This document shows positions 1 to 8,527 of a stretch of 64,000 nt of DNA, piece by piece. Location: positions 62,001 to 126,000 of the forward strand of contig UQIT01000001.1 in assembly GCA_900541175.1 (NCBI GenBank), written 5' to 3'. The notes under the pieces were generated by a model, which was given only the letters and a program-made list of their open reading frames with translations, had not been told where the DNA came from and ran no database searches. Every line of letters begins with the position of its first letter. Position 1 is the stretch's first letter. Source of the stretch: an uncultured Collinsella sp. (GTDB lineage: Bacteria; Actinomycetota; Coriobacteriia; Coriobacteriales; Coriobacteriaceae). Position numbers and translations under genes: made by a program.

Positions 1-55
1 CCTGTTTTTGCAGACGTGGCTCGATCGTAAAAACGAGGAGGTTTCGCATGTCTAG
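1..55 (+). CDS. ruvX: C-terminal end of RuvX/YqgF-type Holliday junction resolvase (partial)
   Basis: The window opens inside a reading frame (codons from base 2) ending in LFLQTWLDRKNEEVSHV followed by TAG at 53-55. That tail resembles the C-terminal helix of YqgF/RuvX proteins, which usually precede mltG in related genomes. Only 17 residues are visible, so the family call rests on this tail plus position. It overlaps the mltG start by 8 bases, suggesting translational coupling. Confidence 0.5.
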   Translation, partial: LFLQTWLDRKNEEVSHV

Positions 56-1481
56 CGCTTCCGATCCGCGCCAGCAGAATCGTACACGGCAGCCGGCGTC
101 GCGCCCTGCCCAGCCTGGCCAGCGTCCGGCACAGCCGACGCAGCGCGCAGCTCAGTCTGCCGCGCGCTCGGTGCAGTCCTTCTCTCATTCGGCCCAACCT
201 GTTCAACGGACGGGTCAGCAGCCTTCTGCTCGTTCGGTTCAGCATTCGGCTTCTCACGCGGCTCAACAGCCCACTGCTCGTACGGCCCAGCCTGCAGGCG
301 GTACCCGCTTTAAGCAGCAGGCACCTACCCAGCGAACTCAGGTCCCTCAATCGCATTCGCATCACGCTCGCGGTTCGCATGGCGTTGCTCCGGCGACCCG
401 CTCGAGCTACAACACGCATGCTCGTCGCGGTGCTCAAAAGAAAAGCTCCCCGGTGCCTATGATTATCGGCGTTGTGGTGGCGGTGCTCGCGCTTGCTGCG
501 ATCGCTTTCTTTGTCGTGCCGGCCGTCAAGGGCTTCTTTGCCGGTGAGGATACGAAGGTCACGGCTGGTCAGCAGGTTACGGTGACCATTCCCGATGGTG
601 CTTCAGGCGATACGATCGCCTCGATTCTCTCCGAGAACCATATCGTAGAAAATCCCAAGGATTACTATGCGGCGGTGAAAAAGCTCAACGCCGATATGTC
701 GCTCAGGCCCGGTGATTATTCGTTCACCACACTCATGGATGCGACCAAGGTTGTTCAGCAGCTCATGGAAGGCCCCAACGCGGGCTCCAGTGCGCTGACT
801 ATCCCTGAGGGCCTGACGGTCGATCAAGTCGCCGACCGTGTGGCCCAGGCCTACGACGGCATCTCTAAGGAAGACTTCCTCAACCAGGCCAAGGCCTCCA
901 ACTACGTGGACGACTATAGCTTCCTTAAGGGCGCCGCCAACGATTCGCTCGAGGGTTTCTTGTTCCCCAAGACCTATTCGTTGGGTGATTTGCCGACGGC
1001 CGATGGCGTGATTCGCGCTATGCTCGATCAGTTTAAGACCGAGTACAAGTCGCTTGACTTTGCGAGCTGCGAAGCCAAGATCAAGGAACGCTACGGTGTG
1101 GAGATGTCCGACTACGACATCGTCAACTTGGCCTCTATCGTTGAGCGCGAGGGCCTCAACGCCGACCAGCGCGCGCACGTGGCCTCGGTCTTCTACAACC
1201 GTCTTGCCGGCAAGCTCGATGGTCTGCGCTATCTCAACAGCGATGCGACCATGATGTATGTCACCGGTGGCGAGGTTACCGCCGACGACCTGCAGAGCGA
1301 TAGTCCGTATAACACCTATAAGCACGAGGGCCTGCCGCCCACGCCCATCTGCTCTCCGTCGCTCGAGGCACTCAAGGCCACGCTTGAGCCGACCGACTCC
1401 GATGACCTGTATTTCTACATTACGCAGGACGAGGAGTACTTCTCGCAAACCTACGAAGAGCATCAACAGTCTTGGAATTAG
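48..1481 (+). CDS. mltG: Endolytic murein transglycosylase MltG (YceG-like)
   Basis: Membrane-anchored lytic transglycosylase that cleaves nascent peptidoglycan and is thought to terminate glycan strands. The 477-residue product has a long cytoplasmic N-terminal tail (about residues 1-135) of degenerate Gln/Arg/Ala/Pro repeats, one membrane span (about 137-158, IIGVVVAVLALAAIAFFVV) and an extracellular YceG domain. The catalytic glutamate lies in LASIVEREG. GAGGAGG precedes the ATG, and the start overlaps the upstream frame by 8 bases. The tail is unusual in length; the catalytic domain is ordinary. Confidence 0.93.
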   Translation: MSSASDPRQQNRTRQPASRPAQPGQRPAQPTQRAAQSAARSVQSFSHSAQPVQRTGQQPSARSVQHSASHAAQQPTARTAQPAGGTRFKQQAPTQRTQVPQSHSHHARGSHGVAPATRSSYNTHARRGAQKKSSPVPMIIGVVVAVLALAAIAFFVVPAVKGFFAGEDTKVTAGQQVTVTIPDGASGDTIASILSENHIVENPKDYYAAVKKLNADMSLRPGDYSFTTLMDATKVVQQLMEGPNAGSSALTIPEGLTVDQVADRVAQAYDGISKEDFLNQAKASNYVDDYSFLKGAANDSLEGFLFPKTYSLGDLPTADGVIRAMLDQFKTEYKSLDFASCEAKIKERYGVEMSDYDIVNLASIVEREGLNADQRAHVASVFYNRLAGKLDGLRYLNSDATMMYVTGGEVTADDLQSDSPYNTYKHEGLPPTPICSPSLEALKATLEPTDSDDLYFYITQDEEYFSQTYEEHQQSWN

Positions 1482-1482
1482 C

Positions 1483-1980
1483 ATGAGGATTTTTAGCCCC
1501 AAACGTTACGTTGCCTCGGTCGATCGCATCGACCTTGATACCCTTTGGGCCGACGGCAAACGCGCCATTCTGCTCGATCGCGATAACACCCTGGTGCCGC
1601 GCGACACCGAGCAGGTTCCCGCCGCGGTTTCCGCTTGGCTCGATACCGCCCGCGCCAAAGGCTTTAAGCTGTGCATGGTGTCCAACAACTGGCATCGCGA
1701 CCAGGTCATGGCATCAGCACGCGAGCTGGGACTCGAGGCCATCAGCCATGCCATGAAGCCGGCGCCGTTTGCCCTCAAGGCGGGTCTTAAGCGCCTCGGC
1801 GCCACGGCTGACGAGGCGGTGCTGATCGGTGATCAGCTCTACACGGACGTGTGGAGCGGCAACTTCGCCGGCGTCGATACCATCCTGGTAAAGCCGCAGG
1901 CGACGCAGGACCTGTGGTATACGCAGATCTTCCGTATCTTTGAGCGCCGGGCCCTGCGCGACCTTCCTTGCGAGGAATAG
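1483..1980 (+). CDS. YqeG family HAD-type phosphatase
   Basis: A 165-residue HAD-superfamily hydrolase of the YqeG (HAD-IIIA) group. It begins MRIFSPKRYVASVDRI and carries the nucleophile motif LLDRDNTLV (DxDxT), then the C-terminal motif GDQLYTDVWSGN. The ATG at 1483 directly follows the mltG stop and gives the family's normal length; a longer upstream reading of this frame only shadows mltG. Substrate unknown. The position between mltG and aroK suggests a housekeeping operon. Confidence 0.85.
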   Translation: MRIFSPKRYVASVDRIDLDTLWADGKRAILLDRDNTLVPRDTEQVPAAVSAWLDTARAKGFKLCMVSNNWHRDQVMASARELGLEAISHAMKPAPFALKAGLKRLGATADEAVLIGDQLYTDVWSGNFAGVDTILVKPQATQDLWYTQIFRIFERRALRDLPCEE

Positions 1981-1988
1981 GTCTCGTC

Positions 1989-2522
1989 ATGTCCCAGCAC
2001 ATCAAACACGGCTGCGACCATATCTTCTTTATCGGCTTTTTGGGCGCGGGCAAGTCGACGCTTGCGCGCAACGTGGGCACCATGTTCAAGCGGCGTTTTA
2101 TCGATACCGACCGTCTGGTCGTGCGCCGTTGCGGCAAGTCGGTAACCGAGATTTTTGAGACCGAGGGCGAGGATCGTTTTCGCGAGCTCGAGACCTCGGC
2201 GCTCCGTTCGCTCCAAAGCGAGCGCAGCCTGTTGGTTTCGTGCGGGGGCGGTATCGTCGAAACGCCGGTGAATATTGAACTGATGCACGAAATGGGTACG
2301 TGCGTGTACCTCGAGGGCGACTTCGAGGATTCGATTCGACAGATTCGTCGGTCCGACACGCGCCCCGATTTCCGTTCGCCCGAGCATGCTGCGCGCCTGT
2401 TTGAGCATCGCCGTCCGCTGTATCGCCAGGCCGCCGACCTTACCCTTGATATTCGCAACAAGTCCTTCGAGGACGTTTCCTACCTTTGTGCCGAGATGCT
2501 TTTGGAGCGTGGGCTGCTATGA
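1989..2522 (+). CDS. aroK: Shikimate kinase
   Basis: Phosphorylates shikimate at O3 with ATP in the chorismate pathway. The 177-residue product starts MSQHIKHGCDHIFFIGFLGAGKST, with Walker A motif GFLGAGKST, DTDRLV for shikimate binding and SCGGGIV in the central sheet. The ATG at 1989 has GAGGAA about 12 bases upstream; a TTG at 1968 is a possible longer start. It overlaps the next gene by 4 bases (ATGA), so the two are probably co-translated. Confidence 0.93.
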   Translation: MSQHIKHGCDHIFFIGFLGAGKSTLARNVGTMFKRRFIDTDRLVVRRCGKSVTEIFETEGEDRFRELETSALRSLQSERSLLVSCGGGIVETPVNIELMHEMGTCVYLEGDFEDSIRQIRRSDTRPDFRSPEHAARLFEHRRPLYRQAADLTLDIRNKSFEDVSYLCAEMLLERGLL

Positions 2523-3628
2523 TTCGCCGTCAACTGATCAATTTCCAAAACCGCAGCGTCGATGTCCGTGTCGGATTGGGTGCGTTCGATGAACTGTCGC
2601 GCATGTTTGCCTCGGCCGTGGGCAAGCCTAAGCGCGCGATGGTCGTTTGGAACACCGCCACGTCAGAGCGTTTTGGTGAGGTCGTCGAGCATGCGCTGGT
2701 CGACGCCGGTTTTGTCATGTCACAGCTCTTCCTCGAGGTTTCGCCTGCTGGTGCCACGCTGGCCGATGCCGATGCGATCTTTGGCGCCCTGTCTGCCAAC
2801 GGCATTACCTGCGACGATCTGGTTGTCGCCGTTGGCGATGCCCCGACCTGCTCGGTTGTTTGCTGGTGCGCCAACCAGTGGTGTGGCCGAACCGAGTGCG
2901 CACTGCTGCCGACGACCTTCGACGCCATGCTCACGGTCGCGACGACCATGAAGCCGCTCGTCGCCTCGTCGGCCAATGCGCTTCCCGCTATCGCGTTTCG
3001 TCCCGAACCGGGCTTGGTTGTGTGTGACCTCGACCTTGTTCGCGAGACGGACCCCGAGGACCTCAAGCTCGGCTACGCGGTACTTGTTGGCACCATGCTT
3101 TCAAGTAGCAAATCCCGCTGGAATCAGTTTACCGAGACCGTCCCCGAGATTCTTGCCGGCGACGAAGTTGCACTCGTCAATGCCGTCCAGTGGTCTCAGA
3201 CTGCCCGCAAGGACGTACTGATGGCCACGAACCCGAGCGCCCGCCATGCACTCGATTTTGGTAAGACGGGGGAGCGCACCCTGCGCGCCTGCTTGGGCGA
3301 TGCCGCTTCGCAGGTCCCTGCCTACCAGCTGTTGTCCGAGGGCATGCGCTTTGAGGCGCGCCTAGCACATGATGCCTGCGACTTTGATATCGATTACGTC
3401 TTTGAGGTCGATGACTGCCTGGAGGACTTTGGCATCGAGGAACTTGCCTTCGACCTGGAGCCCACCGCGTTTATCGAGGAGTTCCGCAAGCAGCAGTTCG
3501 CCCGCTCGAACCGCAGCATGTTGCCGCTGCCCGCAGCGCTCGGCGCCATTCGTCTAACGAGTGTTGAGGACGAGGTTCTTGAGCGCCATGCTCACGCCTA
3601 CTTGGCTTCCCGCAAAGAACTTCTCTAA
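2519..3628 (+). CDS. AroB-like (3-dehydroquinate synthase-like) protein lacking the metal ligands
   Basis: The 369-residue product aligns by eye with AroB along its length: LLPTTFDAMLTV matches the VPTTLLSQVDSS region, VVCDLDLVRETDPEDLKLG matches the VVVDLDCL...LPPRELASGLAE region, and LDFGKT matches LNFGHT. The usual NAD-binding GGGVVGD is replaced by VGDAPTC. All three zinc ligands appear lost: Glu of AEVIKYG is Val, His of FGHT is Lys, and His of LHGEAV is Ser. It is coupled to aroK through ATGA. Known: AroB needs Zn2+ and NAD+. Inference: this protein is not a conventional dehydroquinate synthase and may be regulatory, repurposed or decaying. Confidence 0.75.
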   Translation: MIRRQLINFQNRSVDVRVGLGAFDELSRMFASAVGKPKRAMVVWNTATSERFGEVVEHALVDAGFVMSQLFLEVSPAGATLADADAIFGALSANGITCDDLVVAVGDAPTCSVVCWCANQWCGRTECALLPTTFDAMLTVATTMKPLVASSANALPAIAFRPEPGLVVCDLDLVRETDPEDLKLGYAVLVGTMLSSSKSRWNQFTETVPEILAGDEVALVNAVQWSQTARKDVLMATNPSARHALDFGKTGERTLRACLGDAASQVPAYQLLSEGMRFEARLAHDACDFDIDYVFEVDDCLEDFGIEELAFDLEPTAFIEEFRKQQFARSNRSMLPLPAALGAIRLTSVEDEVLERHAHAYLASRKELL

Positions 3629-3665
3629 GATTTATTGACATCCATCGTCTTTCGTATCATGTTGA

Positions 3666-3737
3666 GGGACGGGTTTCCAATCGGTTGCGGTTCGTATGCG
3701 ATTCCGACGTTCGGTTGAGACCCGTCCCGCACTTTTT
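3666..3737 (+). terminator. Long-stem terminator or leader hairpin before the M24 peptidase gene
   Basis: GGGACGGGTTTC (3666-3677) pairs with GAGACCCGTCCC (3717-3728), 12 bp with one wobble, followed by GCACTTTTTG. The 39-base loop is long for a simple terminator. A TTGACA hexamer lies upstream at 3635-3640, so this could also be a leader hairpin of the downstream gene. Confidence 0.5.
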
Positions 3738-3760
3738 GAGACAATAAGAAAGGAATCTGC

Positions 3761-4891
3761 ATGTCTGAGTTTGCTGCCGGTCCTGCCGGTCGTATCGAAC
3801 GTGTCCGTGCCCTGATGGTCGTGCGCGGTTACGACGCTATCGTGGTACGCGATGAGGCCAATCTTCGTTGGCTCACGGGCGTGAAGGGCGTCTTCGACTA
3901 CACCTTCGAGTTCCCGCACGCGGCGTTTATTACGGCTGACCAGTGCCTGTTCCATACCGACTCGCGCTACCTCAACAGCTTTGAGGAGAACACGCCCGCC
4001 GACAGCCCCTGGGTCTACGACATGGACGAGGGCACCATCCCCGGTTGGGTCGCCGGCAAGATCGCGGCCAACAAGTGCCGCGTCTGCGCTGTCGAGGACG
4101 ACATGCAAATCAACTTCTACCAGGGTATTCAGCGTGGTCTGGAGGACCGTTCCGTCGCCTGCATGTTGCCGCTGATGCATGACGACATTCGCAAGATGCG
4201 CGCCATCAAGGACGCCGAGGAGATCGAGCTCATGCGCCATGCGCAGTCGATCACCGATGCCGCCTTCCAGCATATGCTCGGCTTTATTAAGCCCGGTATG
4301 ACCGAGAAGCAGGTTCGCAACGAGCTCGAGAACTTTATGTTCGCCAACGGCGCCGACAGCCTGGCCTTCGGCTCCATTGTGGCGAGCGGCCCCAACACCG
4401 CCAACCCGCATGCCGTACCGAGTGACCGTGTCATCGAGAAGGGCGACTTCGTCCTCATGGATTACGGCGCGGGCTACTGCGATTATCGTTCCGACATGAC
4501 GCGCACCGTCGTGATGGGCGAGCCTACCCAGGAGCAGCTTGACCTGTACGCGCTCGTGCGCCGTACGCACGAGGAGTGCGTCGCTGCCATCCATCCGGGC
4601 GTCGAGGGCAACGACATTTTTAAGCTTTCCAAGAAGATCATCGGCGATGCCGGTTATGGCGATTACTACAACCATGGCCTGGGCCACGGCGTTGGTATCG
4701 ACATCCACGAGCTGCCCAACTTCAACCGCAGCAAGAACAGCATCGAGGTCGGCTCGGTTATCACCATGGAGCCCGGCGTGTATCTGCCCGGTGTGGGTGG
4801 CGTGCGTCTGGAGGACTACGGCGTGGTCACCGAGAACGGCTACGAGCCCTTCACCAAGACCCCGCACGACCTGCACGTCATCGATTGCTAG
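3761..4891 (+). CDS. M24 family Xaa-Pro aminopeptidase/dipeptidase
   Basis: Cytoplasmic metallopeptidase that releases residues next to proline. The 376-residue product has a creatinase-like N-terminal domain (about 1-130) and a pita-bread catalytic domain. Metal ligands are visible in order: DYGAGYCDYRSDMTR (Asp, Asp), GHGVGIDIHE (His), TMEPGVYLPG (Glu) and GGVRLEDYG (Glu). AAGAAAGGA precedes the ATG. PepP and PepQ cannot be separated by eye. A strong terminator follows, so it is probably a single-gene unit. Confidence 0.92.
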   Translation: MSEFAAGPAGRIERVRALMVVRGYDAIVVRDEANLRWLTGVKGVFDYTFEFPHAAFITADQCLFHTDSRYLNSFEENTPADSPWVYDMDEGTIPGWVAGKIAANKCRVCAVEDDMQINFYQGIQRGLEDRSVACMLPLMHDDIRKMRAIKDAEEIELMRHAQSITDAAFQHMLGFIKPGMTEKQVRNELENFMFANGADSLAFGSIVASGPNTANPHAVPSDRVIEKGDFVLMDYGAGYCDYRSDMTRTVVMGEPTQEQLDLYALVRRTHEECVAAIHPGVEGNDIFKLSKKIIGDAGYGDYYNHGLGHGVGIDIHELPNFNRSKNSIEVGSVITMEPGVYLPGVGGVRLEDYGVVTENGYEPFTKTPHDLHVIDC

Positions 4892-4913
4892 CCCATTTCG
4901 ATAGATTTTTGGG

Positions 4914-4956
4914 GCGGGGCGTCCGGAGCAATTCGGGCGCCCCGCGTTCTCTTTTT
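4914..4956 (+). terminator. Rho-independent terminator after the M24 peptidase
   Basis: A 12-bp stem (4914-4925 with 4934-4945, one G:U pair), built on GCGGGGCG/CGCCCCGC, closes an 8-base loop and is followed by a run ending TTCTCTTTTT. Confidence 0.85.
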
Positions 4957-4987
4957 ATGCGCTCGCTGCAGGCGCCGTCTGCAAGTG

Positions 4988-4993
4988 TATAAT
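4988..4993 (+). promoter_or_regulatory. Candidate -10 element of the efp operon
   Basis: A perfect TATAAT lies 58 bases before the efp ATG and just after the preceding terminator. No good -35 hexamer is visible at the right distance, so only the -10 is called. Confidence 0.5.
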
Positions 4994-5050
4994 TTCGGTC
5001 GTATGTAATTTGGACGCTTGTGCGTTCTGCCCATAACAAGAAAGGTCGCT

Positions 5051-5614
5051 ATGCCTACCATTTCTACCGCCGACTTCAAGAACGGCCTCGGTCTCCGCAT
5101 TAAGGACAAGGTCTACACCATCGTCGAGTTCCAGCATGTCAAGCCGGGCAAGGGTGGCGCGTTTGTGCGCTACAAGACCCGCGACATCAAGAGCGGCCGC
5201 GTCGTCGAGAACACCTGCAACGCCGGCACCAAGTTCGAGAGCGTCATGCTCACCACCCGTGAGTTCCAGTACCTCTACAACGATGGCGCTGACTACATCT
5301 TCATGGACAACGAGACCTATGAGCAGGTTCCCGTTCCCGAGGACATGGTGGGCGAGAACTCCAAGTGGCTGCGCGAGAACGACATCTGCCAGCTGCTCTT
5401 CGCCGACGATGAGCTCATGGGCGTGACGCCGCCGATGTTCATCGAGACCACCATCGTCCAGACCGACCCGGGCTTTAAGGGCGACACCGTCCAGGGTTCC
5501 ACCAAGCCGGCCACGATTGACACCGGCGCTGTCATCCAGGTCCCCATGTACCTCAACGAGGGCGAGGTCATCAAGGTTGACACCCGCGACGGCAAGTTCG
5601 TCTCCCGCGTCTAG
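5051..5614 (+). CDS. efp: Translation elongation factor P
   Basis: Relieves ribosome stalling at polyproline stretches. The 187-residue product has the three-domain EF-P layout (KOW-like N domain, then two OB folds). The loop that enters the peptidyl-transferase centre reads KPGKGGAF, so the modifiable residue is Lys34. No epm-type modification gene is in the window. The ATG at 5051 has AAGAAAGG upstream and gives the canonical length. It heads an operon with the Asp23 and nusB genes. Confidence 0.96.
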   Translation: MPTISTADFKNGLGLRIKDKVYTIVEFQHVKPGKGGAFVRYKTRDIKSGRVVENTCNAGTKFESVMLTTREFQYLYNDGADYIFMDNETYEQVPVPEDMVGENSKWLRENDICQLLFADDELMGVTPPMFIETTIVQTDPGFKGDTVQGSTKPATIDTGAVIQVPMYLNEGEVIKVDTRDGKFVSRV

Positions 5615-5638
5615 CAACCAACTCTTCTAGGAGGACTC

Positions 5639-6001
5639 ATGCCCCAGGAAATCAAGATTGACGGCATCGGCATTTCGCCCGATGTTCTGACCGCCATCGT
5701 CTCGCGCGCCGTGTCGGATGTCGAGGGCATCGCCTCCGTTGGCGTCAAGGACCTTGCCACCAACCTTGTCTCCATGATGCTCTCGTCCAAGGCCCCGGCT
5801 TCCGAGCCGGCGGTCGAGGCCGAGGTCGTCGGCGACAAGCTCGCACTCACCGTGCGTGTCGTGGTGTTCTTTGGCTATCCGTTCAAGAAGCTCGCCGAGG
5901 CCGTTCGCGCCGCCGTGGTCGCTGCCATCGATGCTCAGGTGGGCGTCGAGGTCGAGCGCGTTGACGTTTGCATCGACGGTCTCGTTTTCCCCAAGGAGTA
6001 A
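5639..6001 (+). CDS. Asp23/Gls24 family envelope stress protein
   Basis: Small (120 residue) DUF322/Asp23 protein. The fold signature is seen in GIGISPDVLTAIVSRAVSDVEGIASV and the later LTVRVVVFFGYPFKKLAEAVRAAV. Members associate with the cell envelope or membrane anchors and respond to alkaline or wall stress in Firmicutes. A gene of this family commonly sits between efp/accC and nusB, as here. The RBS AGGAGGACTC is excellent. It is separated from nusB by three bases. Confidence 0.88.
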   Translation: MPQEIKIDGIGISPDVLTAIVSRAVSDVEGIASVGVKDLATNLVSMMLSSKAPASEPAVEAEVVGDKLALTVRVVVFFGYPFKKLAEAVRAAVVAAIDAQVGVEVERVDVCIDGLVFPKE

Positions 6002-6004
6002 CCT

Positions 6005-6589
6005 TTGAGCCTTAAGGTTTATCGCGGGCGCACGCTTGCCCGCAGTCAGGCGCTACAGTTGCTGTTCCAGGCCGAGGCCACGGACAGTCCGCTCGAGCGC
6101 GTCCTCGAGGGCGATTTCCTGATCTCGAAGGGTCCCCTCGACCCCTATGCGCTGGAGCTTTGCCGCGGTGCCTACGAGCATATCGATCGTATCGACTGTG
6201 CCCTGCGCGCCGTCGCCAAGAACTGGGATCTTATGCGCATGCCCGGCGCCGACCGCAATTTGCTGCGTATCGCCGTCTATGAGATGCGCTTCCTCACCGA
6301 CGAGGAGGTCTCGGACGCCATCGTAATCAACGAGGCCGTCGAGCTTGCCAAGGCCTATGGCACCGACCAGTCCGCTTCGTTCGTCAACGGCGTGCTGGGC
6401 AAGATTGCTCGCAGCGAGGAGCTGCCAGGCGAGGACCTGTACCAGGAGCTGCTGGCCGAAGATCGCGCTCGCGAGGAGGCGCAGGCTGCCGAGGCTGCCG
6501 CCAAGGTTGCGGTTGCCCAAGCTGAGGCTGGCGTGCTGGCCGAGGATGCGGACGCCGCCGAGGCTGTTGTCGACTCCGTCGAGGAGTAG
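6005..6589 (+). CDS. nusB: Transcription antitermination factor NusB
   Basis: RNA-binding partner of NusE (S10) in rRNA antitermination. Residues about 8-140 form the all-helical NusB domain (TLARSQALQLLFQAE at the start; NLLRIAVYEMRF and VINEAVELAKAYG in the core). An acidic, Ala-rich tail of about 50 residues follows, longer than in most family members. The start is TTG, placed 9 bases after AAGGAG; no ATG gives a full N-terminus. Confidence 0.93.
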   Translation: MSLKVYRGRTLARSQALQLLFQAEATDSPLERVLEGDFLISKGPLDPYALELCRGAYEHIDRIDCALRAVAKNWDLMRMPGADRNLLRIAVYEMRFLTDEEVSDAIVINEAVELAKAYGTDQSASFVNGVLGKIARSEELPGEDLYQELLAEDRAREEAQAAEAAAKVAVAQAEAGVLAEDADAAEAVVDSVEE

Positions 6590-6591
6590 CC

Positions 6592-6831
6592 ATGCCAGAG
6601 GGTTCTGTCCGTAACTTTGATGAGATCTCGGACCGTCTGGATCAGATCATCGCTACCGTTCGCTCCAAGGATACCTCCTTGGAGCGTTCGCTCGATTTGT
6701 TTGACGAAGCGATTGAGCTGGGCTCCCGCGCGGTCGATATGGTCGACAAGTTTGAGTTGACGCCGCGTGAGGCCGACAAGCTCGAGCAAGAATACGATGA
6801 GGATGCGACAAACGAATCCCAGGATAGCTAG
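6592..6831 (+). CDS. xseB: Exodeoxyribonuclease VII small subunit
   Basis: A 79-residue helical XseB protein (FDEISDRLDQIIATVRSKDTSLERSLDLFDEAIELG), which pairs with XseA to degrade single-stranded DNA. It starts two bases after nusB. The large subunit gene xseA, often adjacent, is not in this window. The C-terminus is acidic and short. Confidence 0.92.
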   Translation: MPEGSVRNFDEISDRLDQIIATVRSKDTSLERSLDLFDEAIELGSRAVDMVDKFELTPREADKLEQEYDEDATNESQDS

Positions 6832-6857
6832 GCCGCATCTCCGGATACGAATGGTTG

Positions 6858-7670
6858 ATGGCATTCATGAAACGCGTGCGTCTTGATGACGAACTGATTT
6901 CACAGGGCATCTGCGCCGATCGCGCGGATGCCCTTCGCACTCTTATGGCCGGCTTGGTCTCGAGTGGCGGTGAGCGCTTGACTTCGCCGGGCCTTAAGGT
7001 GATCCCGGGGCTGCCGCTGCACGTGAAGGGGCGCATTCCCTATGTTGGCCGCGGTGGTCTTAAGCTCGAAGGCGCGCTTGATGCGTTTGGCATCAATCCG
7101 ACGGGCCTTGCCTGTTTGGATGTGGGCTGCTCTACCGGCGGTTTTACCGATTGCCTGCTCAAGCGCGGAGCTGCGACCGTTGTCTCTGTGGACGTGGGTC
7201 ACGCCCAGTTCGATTGGTCGTTGCGTCAGGACGATCGCGTGACGCTGCATGAGCGCACAAACATGACGCAGCTGCCTGAGCTTGGCTATACCGGCGCCAT
7301 CGACCTGGCTGTGTGTGATGTCTCGTTTACCAGCATCGCGAATATTATCGATGCGGTACTGGCGTGCCTCGCGCCTACGGGTGCATTCTGCACGCTCGTA
7401 AAGCCGCAGTTTGAGGCTCCGGCGGCGCTGGTGGGCGAGGGCGGCATTGTGACCGATCCCGCCGTGCGCCGTGATACACTCGTTGCGGCAGTTGAACTCT
7501 TTGCCTCTAAGGGGCTGTTCCCGGTCGATGTGTGCGTGTCGCCCATTCATGGTGCCAAGGGAAACGTTGAGTTTTTCCTGTACGGCACGAGATTTGACTC
7601 TGGCGACCGCCCGCAAGACGAGTTGCAATCTCAGGTATCGGTTTTGAGCGAGAAAGCTGCAACGCTATGA
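6858..7670 (+). CDS. tlyA: TlyA family rRNA (cytidine-2'-O)-methyltransferase
   Basis: The product has an N-terminal S4 RNA-binding domain (MKRVRLDDELISQGICADRADALRTLMAGLV) and a FtsJ-like Rossmann methyltransferase domain with SAM motif CLDVGCSTGGFTDCLL and CDVSFTS. The family 2'-O-methylates 16S/23S rRNA cytidines, which matters for capreomycin sensitivity; older annotations call it hemolysin A. ATGs at 6858 and 6867 and a TTG at 6855 are all possible starts; no clear RBS decides. It overlaps nadK by four bases. Confidence 0.9.
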   Translation: MAFMKRVRLDDELISQGICADRADALRTLMAGLVSSGGERLTSPGLKVIPGLPLHVKGRIPYVGRGGLKLEGALDAFGINPTGLACLDVGCSTGGFTDCLLKRGAATVVSVDVGHAQFDWSLRQDDRVTLHERTNMTQLPELGYTGAIDLAVCDVSFTSIANIIDAVLACLAPTGAFCTLVKPQFEAPAALVGEGGIVTDPAVRRDTLVAAVELFASKGLFPVDVCVSPIHGAKGNVEFFLYGTRFDSGDRPQDELQSQVSVLSEKAATL

Positions 7671-8527
7671 AGGTCTTTCTGGTTCCCAATTACTACAAGC
7701 AAGAGGCGGTCGAGAGCGGCCTGATGATCGAGCTTTGGCTGACGCGCCAGGGCTATGAGGTCGCATGGGCTGCCGACCAGCGATCCAAGATTCAGAGCAC
7801 GCCTGATATTGACGGCTCCGATCTGGTCATTACGCTCGGCGGCGACGGTACGTTGCTGCGCGCTGCCCGCATCCTCAACCATCGCGAGATTCCTATCCTC
7901 GGTCTTTCCTATGGTCACCTGGGCTTTTTGACGGCTGCGAGTCCCGAGGAGCGCGACATTCTGCAGGTCGTGAGCGACGCCCTGTCCGGCGAGCTGCATG
8001 TGAGCCGTCGCGCTACCATCGCCGCGGATATCGTGTCCGTGCGCGAAGACGGTACGAAGGATGTCGTGCGCACCTTCGCCCTCAACGACATGGCGCTTAC
8101 CCGCGGTCCGCTGTCCGATATGGTCGAGTTCGACATCACGGTGTCGGGCCACCATATCGACCGACTGCGTGGCGACGGCGTGGTCGTGTCCACGGCGACT
8201 GGTTCTACGGGTTACGCGCTCAGTGCCGGTGGCCCCATCGTGAGCCCCGACTATACGGGCATGGTCTGCGTACCCATTGCGCCGCACACCATTCAGGCCC
8301 GTGCCTTCTTGACTTCGCCGAGTGATGTCGTCGAAATCTTTATGTCCGATGACCGTCCGAGCGTTCCGGCGATCGCTATCGATGGGCAGTTTATTACCTG
8401 TGATGGCACCGTTGAGAGCGTGGCTGTGCGCCGCGGGCCCGGTGATGTGCTGCTGCTGGATTACGGCCCCGAGAGCTTCTATAACTCGGTGAGCCGCGTA
8501 TTCTACGGAGTCCGTCATGATCGATGA
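7667..8527 (+). CDS. nadK: NAD(+) kinase
   Basis: ATP- or polyphosphate-dependent NAD kinase making NADP. The 286-residue product carries the GGDGTLLRAAR motif, the NDMALTRG motif and the signature GDGVVVSTATGSTGYALSAGG (quoted here in full as the glycine-rich NAD site). It is flanked by tlyA and recN with overlaps on both sides (4 and 11 bases), a conserved tlyA-nadK-recN order in actinobacteria and clostridia. Confidence 0.95.
   Translation: MKVFLVPNYYKQEAVESGLMIELWLTRQGYEVAWAADQRSKIQSTPDIDGSDLVITLGGDGTLLRAARILNHREIPILGLSYGHLGFLTAASPEERDILQVVSDALSGELHVSRRATIAADIVSVREDGTKDVVRTFALNDMALTRGPLSDMVEFDITVSGHHIDRLRGDGVVVSTATGSTGYALSAGGPIVSPDYTGMVCVPIAPHTIQARAFLTSPSDVVEIFMSDDRPSVPAIAIDGQFITCDGTVESVAVRRGPGDVLLLDYGPESFYNSVSRVFYGVRHDR

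Noticed and set aside
3632..4876. 414-codon frame antisense to the M24 peptidase
   Set aside because: The + strand has all five metal ligands in order; the antisense peptide is Val/Leu/His/Asp-rich shadow.
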